Shown piece by piece: positions 24,265 through 36,644 of a stretch of DNA of 64,000 nucleotides. Where the stretch lies: the NCBI GenBank assembly GCA_947462335.1, contig OX381721.1, positions 41,814,488 to 41,878,487 of the forward strand, read 5' to 3'. Below the pieces are notes generated by a model that was not told the origin of the DNA, searched no databases, and saw nothing but the letters and a program-made list of their open reading frames with translations. Position 1 is the first letter of the stretch, and the number at the start of each line of letters is the position of its first letter. Both the position numbers and the translations under genes were made by a program. The stretch comes from Harmothoe impar (taxonomy: Eukaryota > Annelida > Polychaeta > Phyllodocida > Polynoidae).

Positions 24265-26320
24265 GCTGTCTTTTCCCTGTAGGCAGCTAAAGGGGGTTGG
24301 GTGATGATGAATATTATAATTCTAGCGTGACTGCTATAGCAATGGTGAATGTTGTAATTTAAGTAAAACATTGTAATACTATTCAGTATGATTAAAGTAA
24401 TAATGTGATATCTTCTGAGAGCTTGTAATTCACACTACGCCCTAAGAATTTTGACACGTTACACCTGTCAAGTGTTGCATCACTCCTCTGTTACCTGTAA
24501 TCTAAACACGGGAATAAAACATCTTACTTTTGACTTTGCCTGGTTTTCACCTCCCATCGACGTCTTCAAATATTTACCACTGTACTCCGATGTTTACCGA
24601 GGTGTTCCGATGTTTGCCGAAGACGTTGTCGGCTAACCATGTTACCATGGTTTTGTCAGGTGCCTTCTCACCTGTTGGCCCTCCCCCCTCCTCCCCCCCC
24701 CCACCCCCACCCCTGCAACTCCCAACCTCTCCTACACCCACTATCCCCCAGCCACCTTAAAGATGGATTAGGAGTTATCTCTTGGGAATACAACTATCGC
24801 TATAAATAGTATATAAACACGTAATAACACATTCAATAATCGTTCATACGCATTTTCAACGTTTTACAATAACTTAACCAAAGCTTCATAATTGCTAAAT
24901 GGCTGCTTGAAGAAACTAGTCCTCATATCTTAAAGTAATCTAATAACTCGTACGTTTGTAATATGTCCCAGGTGTTTTCTCTACTCCTTCAGGTTTTAAC
25001 AAATCAATTCATGAATCGATATTAATACGATAGGTCTTATTTAGTAAGAGAGTATTTCTATCTGTTAGAAATAATTGGACACATGTGAACGGCTTATGTT
25101 TTAGCCTGTTAGCCCCTTATGTTAGGTGGAATGACATTACTAATTATAGGCATACTATGAGCAAAAAAGGATTAAAAGCACTCAAACAGTTGATATCTGA
25201 GAAAATTGAGGATAAAATATACATCCTCGCTCCTATCTTTTTAGGACACCACTGACAGGGAAGTATAAAATAATACTTCTTTTCTTCAAACAGAACTTAA
25301 TGAATTCATTGAAAGAATAATAGCATATACATGTACAATAGACAGACACAATTGAATTCTGTCAGAAAGTGCTGTGAGCTTAGGTTGAGCCTCAATTGAA
25401 TTAGAATAGAATAATTATTTTAAATCTCTATTTTTCTGTACAACATATATCAATCATAACTAATGTGATCTATGATTGGACATCAGTCTAAGTATGTCTT
25501 TTTTTTTCTTAATGTATCCTATTTTATGACTAGATCCTGCTTTATTACTCTCTAAACTATACGTATAATAATCCCTGCTCTCTAGCTGTAATACTTCGTG
25601 CTTAATGTACATTGACCACCCAATAAGGTCGTCTATATATAGCTAAATATGTTCCTCATACTATTTTAATAGCATATCCCATTGTCTGTATATATAGCAA
25701 ATTCTGTCATGTGACCTTAATATACATTAGTATCGGCCTGATGGGACATGCTGTGTCGCCCCCTGCCGAGAGGGTCATGAACCAGAGCTTGTGATGGCCA
25801 TGTAATTATGGCCAGTGTGAGGTAAGGCTATCGATTTCCCTTCATTCCTCCACAAGCTGACAAGGCCACCCATATATAGACAGGATTCATGTAGATAAGG
25901 TACTGCTGGATGTCACTGTAAATATGGATGTTAACACTGCGGGGGGTTGCATATTAAAACGTGTGCGAAAGTATGGCAGTTTAGAGATGGATTAGAATAT
26001 TATTTTTCACCTCGAAAATATGTTTTGCATTTAATTTTGGAAAACAGATAGTAGTATAATTACCTAATAGCGAGTGGATTCATCTGGATTTGTCATTAGC
26101 ATTTTTGGCATGCCAGAATATGTGAATTGCTTTTGGTGTATCAATACCATTACCTGTATGCTAGCATAACATGTTATATTGTTTTCAACTTACAGACAAT
26201 ATGTTCCTCTATTTATACCTGAATTTCCCCAAATATCGTTTGGGAAACTTATCTGAGATTGAATCTTGAATGTCACCAACTCTAATCAACTTCATTTTAG
26301 ATGTGGAGGATCTCATAAAG
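24265..26320. other. non-coding stretch
   Basis: No gene is supported. It contains a C-rich tract at 24680-24715, a small triplicated piece (CTCCGATGTTTACCGA and variants) at 24575-24625, and a CTCF-like site at 25755. Confidence 0.5.
25755..25770 (-). promoter_or_regulatory. CTCF-like site
   Basis: The minus strand reads CTCGGCAGGGGGCGAC, a strong CTCF core, and the last reverse site before the gap that precedes the forward site at 35.1 kb. Confidence 0.5.
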
Positions 26321-26328
26321 TATCTCCC

Positions 26329-26528
26329 TTTAATCCTTTATTGCATATTGCTTTAATGCAATTGGTAATCAGGAGGCATCAAATGCAGCCCTGGCAAGTA
26401 AATTGTCATTGCTACATGAATGCATCATGGCAACCCTTCTGGAATGGATCAACCCCATAGGGCTGATATGACGATCTGCAATAAAGGGCATAGTGCATTT
26501 AAACAGGATGTGGCCCTTAAATGGTTAA
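26329..26528. mobile_element. piggyBac-like MITE, copy 5
   Basis: The left end is degraded (CCCTTTAATCCTTTATTGCA). The right end, GATGTGGCCCTTAAATGGTTAA, keeps the family terminus and TTAA. The shared CATGAATGCATCATGGCAAC and CAACCCCATAGGG blocks are present. Confidence 0.7.
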
Positions 26529-27099
26529 ATGAGTGCCTGGGACACCCATTCACCACAAGTCCCTATTTCTGTATAGGTGACTACCACGTCGTGCTGTAGA
26601 ACCAAAAATAAAAGCCACCATCTAAAATTAAAGCATACCTCAATTAGCTAAATCTACTGGAAGCAAAAAGTTGTTGTACTGAAAAAAGTTTTACTCTTGA
26701 TTAGGTGAGAGATTAAGTTTTTGAGGTGGCAGCACATTGCAGCTTGAGGCAACCTGGAGGAGGCTCTACCCTACATCCTCCATGGTCTTAATGCGTCAGT
26801 GATTCCGCTATTTAACTATTGATCCTTGCATGTCAATGGTTCTATTCAGAGCTCTATAACCTTGGTCTCAAACCAAGATTGTGCCAATAAATCCCCACCC
26901 ACCACCACTCATTTGATCTCTTTAAAGAAGATGTGGGTGATCTCTAATATCTCTGATACCTCTGATTCATGTTATTATTGGCTCAAACTGTCAACTTATT
27001 GTCGAGAGAACTTAGTTAATTGATGTCTCAGTAAATTGATCTCTGTTCTAAATGGAACATGTAAGTTCAAAGGGAATTGTTAGCAACTTACCTGTATAA

Positions 27100-28380
27100 A
27101 ATGCTATTTCAATAATAGCCGATACAATGTATTATTTTCCAGTAAGCATTGTTCATCATTTCTCCATGCAGTTTTGACTTAATACGTTAAAGCCAGGCTG
27201 GAAATTCCCCTCGGCTGAATTGTGTTTAGCTTTCCTTTCTGCTTTCTTAATTCTGGTTGGTTCTAAAAGAAGGCATAAGTGATTGTTTAATCCCGTGAGC
27301 TGTTTGCATTGTGACATTTTCTGCTTGGGAGACTCTGACGGTGACAAATGTTAACTTTCAAGAGGGAGCCTCGTCTGGGAAGAGACTGAATTGTTAGTAA
27401 TAATGTCGTCTGCTTTGTGGCGCCATTCGACAAAAGATCGTCTGCTATTCGATTCCAATCTTCCCTCGCCCAATAAAACCTCCAATAAAACGCCAGCCAA
27501 TTAGAACCAGATCTTTAATCCCTCCTCGCGAGAAGCGCCTGAAGAATCCAAGTAGGGGATGGGGGATAGGAACAAAAGAAATTAGGAAAAAGAGACATGG
27601 AGAGGACCGTTTTTATTCGAGTACTTGGCCAGCATGTCTTGAGTTGTGTTGAAGATGTTGCCGGCCAGAAAAGATGTTTATTCCGGATGTAGCACACCTC
27701 GCTAGCTTCCATCAATAACTGGCACTGCACATCTGTGAATCGATACGTCAGACTAGGCAGGACTAGCAGCCAAGTTCAACCGCTGGCCATTTATAGAAAA
27801 TAGTGACGGATCTCTTACTAATGTTACCCTCTATAGCCGTGGCTATTGGTTGGTCGTTGCTGCTGCCCCGATGCTTTATCTATATTCTAAGGATAGAGCA
27901 CGTACGCCAATCCCATCTGTTTGTGTCTATTTCTATGACCTGGCGCATAGATCTCATTCCTAAACAAACCCCCCTCCCCCCCCCAAAAAAAATAAAAGAA
28001 AACTATTCATGAATGAATATAGATTGCAGCGTACTCCCGTGCTTATTCCACATGAATGAAAACCTTGTCTATTCATGGAATCGATTGCAACATTATTCCC
28101 ATTTCCACACGGCGCGTCATCCTATTCCCAGTGTAAATAGAAAAATGGCCGCGGTTAACTAAACCAATTTTGGGAAAATCTATAAAGACGGCGCCTGCCT
28201 GCATGTCGACTCTAATACCGGTCGGGGGCTGTATTTTAGCGGCAGTTTTCAGTAGAAGGATCTAAGATTCCTCAGTGTGCATTCAGCCGTGAAACAGTTG
28301 CCTCTGTATCAGAGCCACACCCCCTCCCTCCACACCTTCACACCCCTCCCTCTCCTCCACCACCATCACCCCCTGCTGTC
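27100..28380. other. unique stretch, candidate regulatory block
   Basis: No gene is supported. The block is unique and free of simple repeats except a poly-C/poly-A junction at 27968-27995. It contains CCCAATAAAACCTCC and CCAATAAAACGCC 13 bp apart at about 27470, a form preferred by Cdx and posterior Hox proteins. It leads into a CpG-rich patch. Confidence 0.35.
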
Positions 28381-28950
28381 GGCACGAAAGGAGATTCAGC
28401 GGCGAGATCCGATATGGAGTCCTTGATTTTAGAAGGGCCTCCTTTTGTTCCCAGTCGGCGCTAAATGGGGAAAAAGCTGCAATGAAAAGCAGCAGTCTTA
28501 AAGTGTTGGTTGTGGCGGCTGGGGAGGGTTGGTGGTTGGTTGGTTGGTGGTGCCCGTCCTGTGGCTGTCAAGTGCCGGTGTAAGTAAAGATGTGCGGCGC
28601 CTTTGATGTCGGCTAGATCGATAGTGGGGAAGCGGACAATGCCTTGCCCGTCATTTTCTGGCCTTCTGATTCCGCCCGCCGCCGCCGCGTCCTTTAATTT
28701 CACTCCGCCACCGTTTCAATTACTGGAGCCACTACCAAGAGGCAGTGGTGGTGGTGGTGGTGTGGGATCGCCGCCTGCAACAAAAATAAGGAGGATTTAC
28801 TCGCCTGTGTGGCGTGAGAAACAGGCCGCCATGTTGCCGGCGTCTGCTAATTCAGTGTCGTTTGCTGTGTTCCCGCCAAAAATCACCTCCCACAGCCACC
28901 GCAAGCGGCGGTGGCGGCGCCACGGTCGTTGCTGAAATAATCTCGAAGCA
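28380..28950. promoter_or_regulatory. CpG-rich patch, candidate promoter or enhancer
   Basis: CpG density rises sharply, with GCCGCCGCCGCG at 28680 and GGCGGTGGCGGCGCCACG near 28905. A perfect YY1-like site, GCCGCCATGTTG, lies at 28825-28836. Frames of 80-138 codons on both strands are the open frames expected of GC-rich DNA, and none is recognised. No TATA box is evident. Confidence 0.4.
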
Positions 28951-29409
28951 AATTAACCAAAGCACTAGTGATCTAGACTTCAATCTGTGTACACGCATCC
29001 ACCCTCCCCACCAACCCATACTCATCACTCCAACTCCCAGACGACAAAGGTTATGATGAGGTATCAGTGACTTACAAGTGAGCTCTGGAGGGAATATGTG
29101 TGAAGATGGAAAAGCCTTGGGCGGGAATCTTGAGCGAAATGTCGTCTGCAACAGCAGATCACACATGATGGCGCTCAGGTAGAGTATTGTAAGGGGCTGC
29201 AGGGTGCTAGCTTGGCAGAGCCACCCCCACAATCGATTATTGAGTTTATCTATTTTACCCAAGGGCATAGACCAGTCAATATCAAGACGTAAAGGAGGCA
29301 GAGATGTGAGGAAGGTTAGATACGGATTGGGAGACTGTGGTACCCATGGTCTTCAGTACTGTCAAGGATGTGACATTTCTCCCGCCATTCTGGCCCTTGA
29401 ATAAGAAAA

Positions 29410-30519
<1,110 letters not shown>

Positions 30520-30520
<1 letters not shown>

Positions 30521-30755
30521 TAACCCTGTAAGGTCCGCAGAGTGTTTTAATACAGTATGCCCTTTATCCGCTTGCTATCAAAGTAATATCCTAATGATTG
30601 CCATAGTGCATCGATACATGTAGCCCTGGTAAGGTTACTCGCCGTTGGTGCATTCATGCATTCATGCATCATGCCGACCCTACATGGTTGATACCTTCCC
30701 GTGGGTGGACGTGATATTGAATGGATTGACGCACAATGCGTCCCTGAAGGGTTAA
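30520..30755. mobile_element. piggyBac-like MITE, copy 6
   Basis: It is bounded by TTAA on both sides (left TTAACCCTGTAAGGTCCGCA, right CACAATGCGTCCCTGAAGGGTTAA read in parts). It shows the internal GCATTCATGCATCATGCCGA and CCCTGGTAAGGTTACTCGCC blocks. Confidence 0.85.
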
Positions 30756-30759
30756 CTTA

Positions 30760-32070
30760 ATTGATTGAAGCTGACTGTATGGGCACCTGCCTTCAGCCTT
30801 TATTCAAACCCCTTACTCATCTCAAAGTGGTATTATTTTATAGCACTGACTGATCTTACTATCACCAATATGCATATTTCATGGGCGTTATAGGTTAGCG
30901 ATTTTATAGTCCAATTGGGATTCATCTTATGGTGTATGGGAAAGATTGAGAATATTATAGACTGGGAAAAGAGGGATTACCATCTGCTTTATTGCTATGA
31001 GTGATCGCCTATTGCATATTCCTCACTTTATAATAGTACAGCTCCGTTTATTTTTGTTCACATTGTACATTTTCTATAAAGGAGGAAGTATACTGCAGTT
31101 CTTTGCTGTATTTCCTATACCACATGGGAACTTCACTGAAAACGTCACAATGGTATCACGTGATTCACTCAAAATAGAATTTGAATGTAGTCTACATGAT
31201 GTGTAAGCCATTGTCTAAAAGGAGGTTCAGTATGAGTTCTGATATACATGTATAGACAACTGAGATACGGCATAGGAAAATTCATAAAGTACTGATTTCT
31301 CCTTTTCATTAACTGATACTCACAACTAGAATATCTACAATTTTAGGCTAAAATAATATATAACCTAAGTATACCCAGTAAAAAAAAATACCCACCATGG
31401 GAAACGTATTTTTATCTGATGTGAATTAATACGAACAAGTATCAATACAGAAATGTACACGTTAATAATCTAATGCAGCACAACTAGCACCTTTAAGGAT
31501 CAAAACATTAATACCCATATTCCCACCATAGTGGGGTCGAATACACCCTGGAGCATGGGGAGGTTCCAGGAGTGGACTTCACATCCTGCCTGCATGTAAG
31601 CATGCTAGTTGCGTGCAAAGAAAACCAGAACCCAGCTACTATAACTTCCGTCTCAGACTCGGTAGGCAGGAGCTTTAAGTGGATGTATTCCCTTTTTGTC
31701 TTGATAAGAAGCTGACATTGCTAGCTGCGAAGTCACGCAATTTCATAATTCAATCATGTTTTGCAGGCAGTGTCGATTTCTGGTCCTGCCATTCAGACTT
31801 TGTTAGCTGGGAAATGGCAAAGTAAATGGCAAATTCGCATTAAAATTTGACAAAGTGGGCATTACAAGGATCCGCTCCAATTTTTACTTGAAATGTCATT
31901 AGTGTTTTCTATACAGAAAAAAAGACACCGCTAAAAAATGCTGAAATAGTTTGGTATTATAAGAATAATGATATTTTTCAACCAAAAAGGCAGTATTGTT
32001 GGAAATGAGAGGATACAAATGTATAAATATACCTCCGCTTAACCAAAGATGTGTAAGGTAGAACAATCAG
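30760..32070. other. non-coding stretch
   Basis: No gene is supported. The sequence is AT-rich and unique. One CCCTGGAG 8-mer lies near 31550 within CACCCTGGAGCATGGGGAGG. Confidence 0.5.
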
Positions 32071-32075
32071 ACTAA

Positions 32076-32260
32076 TTAATCAAAAGGGCTGCAAACACAC
32101 ATCATGTCAACCCGTCAGGCGTGTATTTACCGATTATGGATCGGCATGATGCATGAATGCAGCACTGATTTGTCACTGGTCACTCACCAGGGTTGCATTC
32201 ATGCATCATAATGATAAATGGCATAGGGAATCAAAACACTATGCAGCCCTTAAAGGGTTA
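32076..32260. mobile_element. piggyBac-like MITE, copy 7
   Basis: The left terminus is shortened (TTAATCAAAAGGGCTGC). The right end, ACTATGCAGCCCTTAAAGGGTTA, is well kept. GGCATGATGCATGAATGCAG and its mirror TTGCATTCATGCATCATAAT form the central palindrome. Confidence 0.75.
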
Positions 32261-32412
32261 TATATGCTATCCTATGTAGAAATAGGAGTGTTAGCTTAGA
32301 GTTTGGGTTTTAGCATAGAGCTGTACTGTGAGGGTTCACTGTCTGAAGTAGTGTATGAAAATTCACTTTGGAGATGGCATGCCTCTGTACGAATGGGCGA
32401 TTCCGAAATTTC

Positions 32413-32480
32413 TTCTTCGTGCATCATGGTGATAGAGGGCATCGAACATTAAAGAACTTTGCGCTCCTCAAAAGGTTGAA
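32413..32480. mobile_element. fragment of the piggyBac-like MITE
   Basis: GTGCATCATGGTGATAGAGG, ATTAAAGAACTTTGCGCTCC and AAAAGGTTGAA align by eye with the right half of the family. The left half is missing. Confidence 0.5.
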
Positions 32481-32489
32481 TTAATGGTA

Positions 32490-34630
32490 GGAGTACTCTG
32501 ACCTTTTACTTCAGGATAGGCTACTCACCCTCCTTCTCAGTCCGTGGTGGACAATAGGAAGAACCGTGCACGTGATGCCAACAACAAGATGTGGACGGTA
32601 GCCTCAGACTCCCCAATTAACTGTCTCCTCCATCAGGCAAGGGCCAATTAATGCACAGTCCTCTCTGCTAGCCGGGGGCTCAGTAGCTAGAGAAGGGCAA
32701 ACAGGGACCTCACTAGCCACTGACTTTAGCACTGGGGAGAAACTCCAAAACTTGCAAACTTTATCAGCCTTGGACTTGGCCAGGCCTGCACTGGTTTTGG
32801 ATAAACGTTAAAATGTGGGGTTGTCTTTATCCTGTTGAGCTTTATGATTCGGCTTGTTTTATAAACAGGGCATATCTGACATTCATGTTTATGATCAGAA
32901 TTAGACTAGTGCGCATATAAAATAAAGTATTGCCAGGCCATTGTGTTTCTATATTCTAGATACCTCCATAATAAAGTGTGCACATGTATATCAGAGCAAT
33001 CTATCTCAATTTCTTCCCTGCACCAACCGCAATAACAGTATAATATAATAAGATACAATCTGCAAACCACGTCAAGTCAAAATATTCTTACTAACTGCAT
33101 TAACATCAGTTATATTGAGTCCACTATCTCCTCGTGGTGAGGGCACTTGGGCGCAGAACGGTATGAAGTGGGTATGCAGGCCATGCTAACTGGACCAGCT
33201 GTGATCAATAGAGTTCTAGTGGTCTGGGGGCTGGTCCTGCACACTAACGTTAGGCCACATAGTGTGTAACTGTAAGGTGTGTTTCTTGTCACCTGATTTG
33301 GATCAGCATTATATGAATATTGAATATATGAAAATATTGAGTCAATGCATAGGTATGTGCTACCGTAGCCAACTTTCCCTCACACTTCGATTTTATATGG
33401 ACAACTGTTTTGGTTTCCGAAACCACACCTGTCATGTCCAGATCAATGTTCCTTTGCACTTAGGTGGACGCAGCCCAATGGTATCATACAGATTTAGACA
33501 TATCAATGTATCTTATATGAGTGTCTATAGAAAGAATACTTCTGGTGTAAGAGAATATCCAACCAATAACCCAGCTATATTTTACACCCTATTTACTCTG
33601 AAGGCTCACAGCCGAAGGCCACCATGCAGGGTGAGCCTATTGAGAGTCATAAACACGCCTGTGATGAGCATTTACTGTCTATTTACCCTCCCCTATCCCA
33701 TCTCAGTGTTACTGATTGTGGTCCATGTATTCCCCATGCCAAGGCAATTGTGCACTGGCTGTATTTTGGAACCCATTCAGCAAAATGAAGTTGTGGATCT
33801 ATGGATAACTATCTCCCTTGTATCCCCCTATCGGTGTTCCAATGCCTATCTTACATATTTCTTATGCTAGCAATCAGGGCTATATTGTGTCCTGATGTAG
33901 AAACAGTTTTCCCTGCAAGCCAAGAAGGAGAACAGCTTAATCATGGTCAATAATTACTGCTGGCAGTTTGGATTAAAGGCATTTCAGTTGTACTGCAAAG
34001 TCCTTGTGGTTTCATATCCACAGCTTAGCTCATTTCTTGCATTGCCAATTCAATGTTATCTGAATAGGTATACTAGCATCCTCTATCCATATGTGATGTA
34101 ACAGCTTATGACATCTTCTGACATGGCTCACAATTACTAACACTAGTCATGAGTAGGTATCAAGGTGTAAATGAGGGTTATATATGTTGGCTCTGTGCTG
34201 TTGAATGGGAGTGAGTGGTGGGTGTACAATTACCCTGGGTTACAGGGATGTTGCATGGGGTGTATCTAGTCTCGATATAGGTTGTGTAAGCTAAGGTTAT
34301 CAGTAGTGGCTGGTGGCTGGATGGATTGGGGGAGCTATGGTGTGTGATTTGAATGGGTATGTATGAATGGGGATAGCTAGGGTCAGGTTGGAGGGGTAGT
34401 TATCACTGTTGGTGCTGGAGTAGGGGCATCTATGGGCTTAGGTATAGGGCACAGCACTGTAGGGCTCGGTGGTTTCGTGTCTAGTATCTCACCTCAGAAT
34501 AGAGGTTTTGGATTCTCTCACATCTCTGTAAATGGAGGGCTTTCATTTGCATTGCACTCTCAAAAGATAAATCGCGGGGAAGCTATAGGCTGTAGAGGTA
34601 TAATATCAGAAGTACAGTGATGGGTGAAAT
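32490..34630. other. non-coding stretch
   Basis: No gene is firmly supported. The block 32510-32730 is unique and repeat-free and may be regulatory. The longest frame (33262-33870) is listed separately. From 34200 to 34450 the + strand is G/T-rich. Confidence 0.45.
33262..33870 (+). other. 202-codon open frame of unknown status
   Basis: This is the longest frame in the window not created by tandem repeats. The product would be rich in Cys, Tyr and hydrophobic residues and shows a possible membrane-like stretch, YPISVLLIVVHVFPM, near residues 145-160. I see no domain, no CpG-rich promoter upstream and no family resemblance. Among all frames of 64 kb one such length is not unexpected by chance. 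Confidence 0.15.
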
Positions 34631-34638
34631 AACACTGA

Positions 34639-34722
34639 TACACTGTAAATCGTTAGTGTAGGTACACAGCAGAATCTACTGTAGAATGGATTTACAGTAG
34701 AATCGACTGTAGATTTACAGTC
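34639..34722. mobile_element. TA-type MITE (family Q), 5' part
   Basis: TACACTGTAAATCGTTAGTG followed by TAGGTACACAGCAGAATCTA and repeats of TTTACAGTAGAATC. This is the left half of the elements at 36445-36640 and 51368-51558; the right half is absent. Confidence 0.75.
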
Positions 34723-35098
34723 CAGGACATTGAAAACTTGGTTTAACTAGTTAAAAGTTAAAAGTTATGTAGGATGATACCAGAGTTTCTATATCAAATT
34801 CCCTTTGCAATTAAACAGAACTAAGATCTAGAAATTGACCAAAGCATGGATGTGGAATTCCAAGGTCTGAGTACTGGTGTGTGGTTTGGCAATGGCAGAC
34901 CTCTTCTCCCTCTCCTGTAGTTGAGGAGTATGTGGTTTGGGAGAGCAGGGAAGGGGGGCGGGGTGGGTGGCAGGAGAGGAGCAGCTCGTCCGCTGATGAG
35001 ACTGAATCCCCCACATCCCTCCAGGGTTAGGCCCAGGTGGCGGCCGCTCCTCCTGTACGTGAGGCCCCAATCCTGCCCCCAGCCGGATGTCAATGTGG

Positions 35099-35116
35099 CT
35101 GGCCACCAGGGGTCGC
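35099..35116 (+). promoter_or_regulatory. CTCF-like site
   Basis: CTGGCCACCAGGGGTCGC is a strong CTCF core in forward orientation. It lies about 70 bp before the 85-bp minisatellite, next to CACGTGACC. Confidence 0.5.
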
Positions 35117-35185
35117 CAGCAATTAAAAGACACCACGTGACCTGTGTTCCTGATGTCATGCCGCTGAGGTAGTAGGGACGGGAGG

Positions 35186-35945
35186 AACTATGTATAGAGA
35201 TGGGGATAGTTCTGTTATAGCCGGCCAAGATCCTCCTGCATGTGGGTGTAGTCTGGTACGGCATACCACTATATAACTATGTATAGAGATGGGGATAGTT
35301 CTGTTACAGCAGGCCGTGATCCTCCTGTGGGTGTAGTCTGGTGCGGCATACCACTATATAACTATGTATAGAGATGGGAATAGTTCTGTTATAGCAGGCT
35401 GTGATCCTCCTGTGGGTGTAGTCTGGTACGGTATACCACTATATAACTATGTATAGAGATGGGGGTAGTTGCGTTATAGCAGGCTGTGATCCTCCAGTGG
35501 GTGTAGTCTGTACGGCATACCACTATTTAACTATGTATAGAGATGGGGGTAGTTGTGTTATAGCAGGCTGTGATCCTCCTGTGGGTGTAGTCTGTACGGC
35601 ATACCACTATATAACTATGTATAGAGATGGGGGTAGTTGTGTTATAGCAGGCTGTGATCCTCCTGTGGGTGTAGTCTGTACGGCATACCACTATATAACT
35701 ATGTATAGAGAGGGGGGTAGTTCTGTTTTAGCAGGCTGTGATCCTCCTGTGGGTGTAGTCTGGTACGGCATACCACTATATAACTATGTATAAAGAGGGG
35801 AATAGTTCTGTTATAGCAGGCCGTGATCCTCCTGTGGGTGTAGTCTGGTACGGCATACCACTATATAACTATGTATAGAGATGGGGGTAGTTCTGTTATA
35901 GCAGGCTGTGATCCTCCTGTGGGTGTAGTCTGGTGCGGCATACCA
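35186..35945 (+). repeat. 84-89-bp minisatellite, nine units
   Basis: Nine units begin (at GTATAGAGATG or variant) at 35192, 35281, 35366, 35451, 35535, 35619, 35703, 35788 and 35873, mostly 84 or 85 bp apart. A unit runs about CTATGTATAGAGATGGGGGT, AGTTCTGTTATAGCAGGCTG, TGATCCTCCTGTGGGTGTAG, TCTGGTACGGCATACCACTA, TATAA. Three neighbouring units lack one G (GTCTGTACGG), so 84-bp units cluster together. This keeps one frame open for 114 codons; that frame is not a gene. Confidence 0.95.
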
Positions 35946-36286
35946 CTGCACATTATTATCCACTGCACATAGATTATTCCATATTCTGCGAGGGAGCGAG
36001 TGATCACAAGGCCTCTCTGTGGGTTTCCAATCGCTAGCAGAGGAGTGACTCTCCTATAAGATCCTTGGTCATGACCCAACCCCAAATGCATTAATTCACA
36101 CATATATATATATATATATTAACCATCGGTGGCTAGATATTCCTGAATATGCCCTCAGAGTGGGTATTATAGTGGCACCCTCTGTCTCAGAATGGTAATA
36201 ACCGGGGATATACATGTAGGCGAGTTGGGCCTAGCTTGGGGAGGGATTTTCTAGAAGTTACACTAGAACTATAGCTGATGATTGTC

Positions 36287-36403
36287 TACACACACAGAAA
36301 AGTGAGAGTCATTGTCGCTAAAACTACCCTCTCCTGAGGGTCAGGCACTGCCTGACTCTCAGGTGAGGGTAGGCTCAATGACTCTCACTTTTCTGAGGGT
36401 GTA
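36287..36403. mobile_element. palindromic foldback MITE (family P), copy 2
   Basis: AGAAAAGTGAGAGTCATTGT is mirrored by CAATGACTCTCACTTTTCT, with TACAC at the left and GGGTGTA at the right. The central TCAGGCACTGCCTGA is shared with the copy at 2337-2459. The arms of each copy match each other better than they match the other copy in places, as expected if the arms correct each other. Confidence 0.85.
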
Positions 36404-36444
36404 GGTACCACGTAGGGTGATTGTGGTAACGGTGGGTGAGAGGC

Positions 36445-36640
36445 TACACTGTAAATAGTTAGTGTAGGTACACAGTAGAATCTACTGTAGATTAACTGTA
36501 GAATTTACTGGAGAATAGATTTACAGTAGAATCTACTGTAGATTTACAGTAAATTCTACTGCTCACCTACAATAAATTGTACACCTACAGTAAATTCTAC
36601 TGTGCACCTACAACAATGGCAACCAACTTTTTACAGTGTG
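36445..36640. mobile_element. TA-type MITE (family Q), full copy
   Basis: The left end TACACTGTAAATAGTTAGTG is mirrored at the right by CCAACTTTTTACAGTGTG. The interior is a run of related pieces, TTTACAGTAGAATCTACTGT and variants, themselves palindromic. It begins 41 bp after the family P copy. Confidence 0.85.
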
Positions 36641-36644
36641 TCGG

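Noticed and set aside
28852..29268. 138-codon minus-strand frame over the CpG-rich patch
   Set aside because: It overlaps long frames on the opposite strand and has no recognisable domain; stop codons are rare in such GC-rich sequence.
35166..35177. TGAGGTAGTAGG, identical to the first 12 bases of the let-7 microRNA
   Set aside because: The following bases do not match let-7 and no complementary arm lies within 100 bp on either side, so no precursor hairpin can form.
35449..35793. 114-codon frame with a repeated GCDPPVGVV motif
   Set aside because: It follows the units of the 84-bp minisatellite; 84 is divisible by 3, so it stays open without selection.
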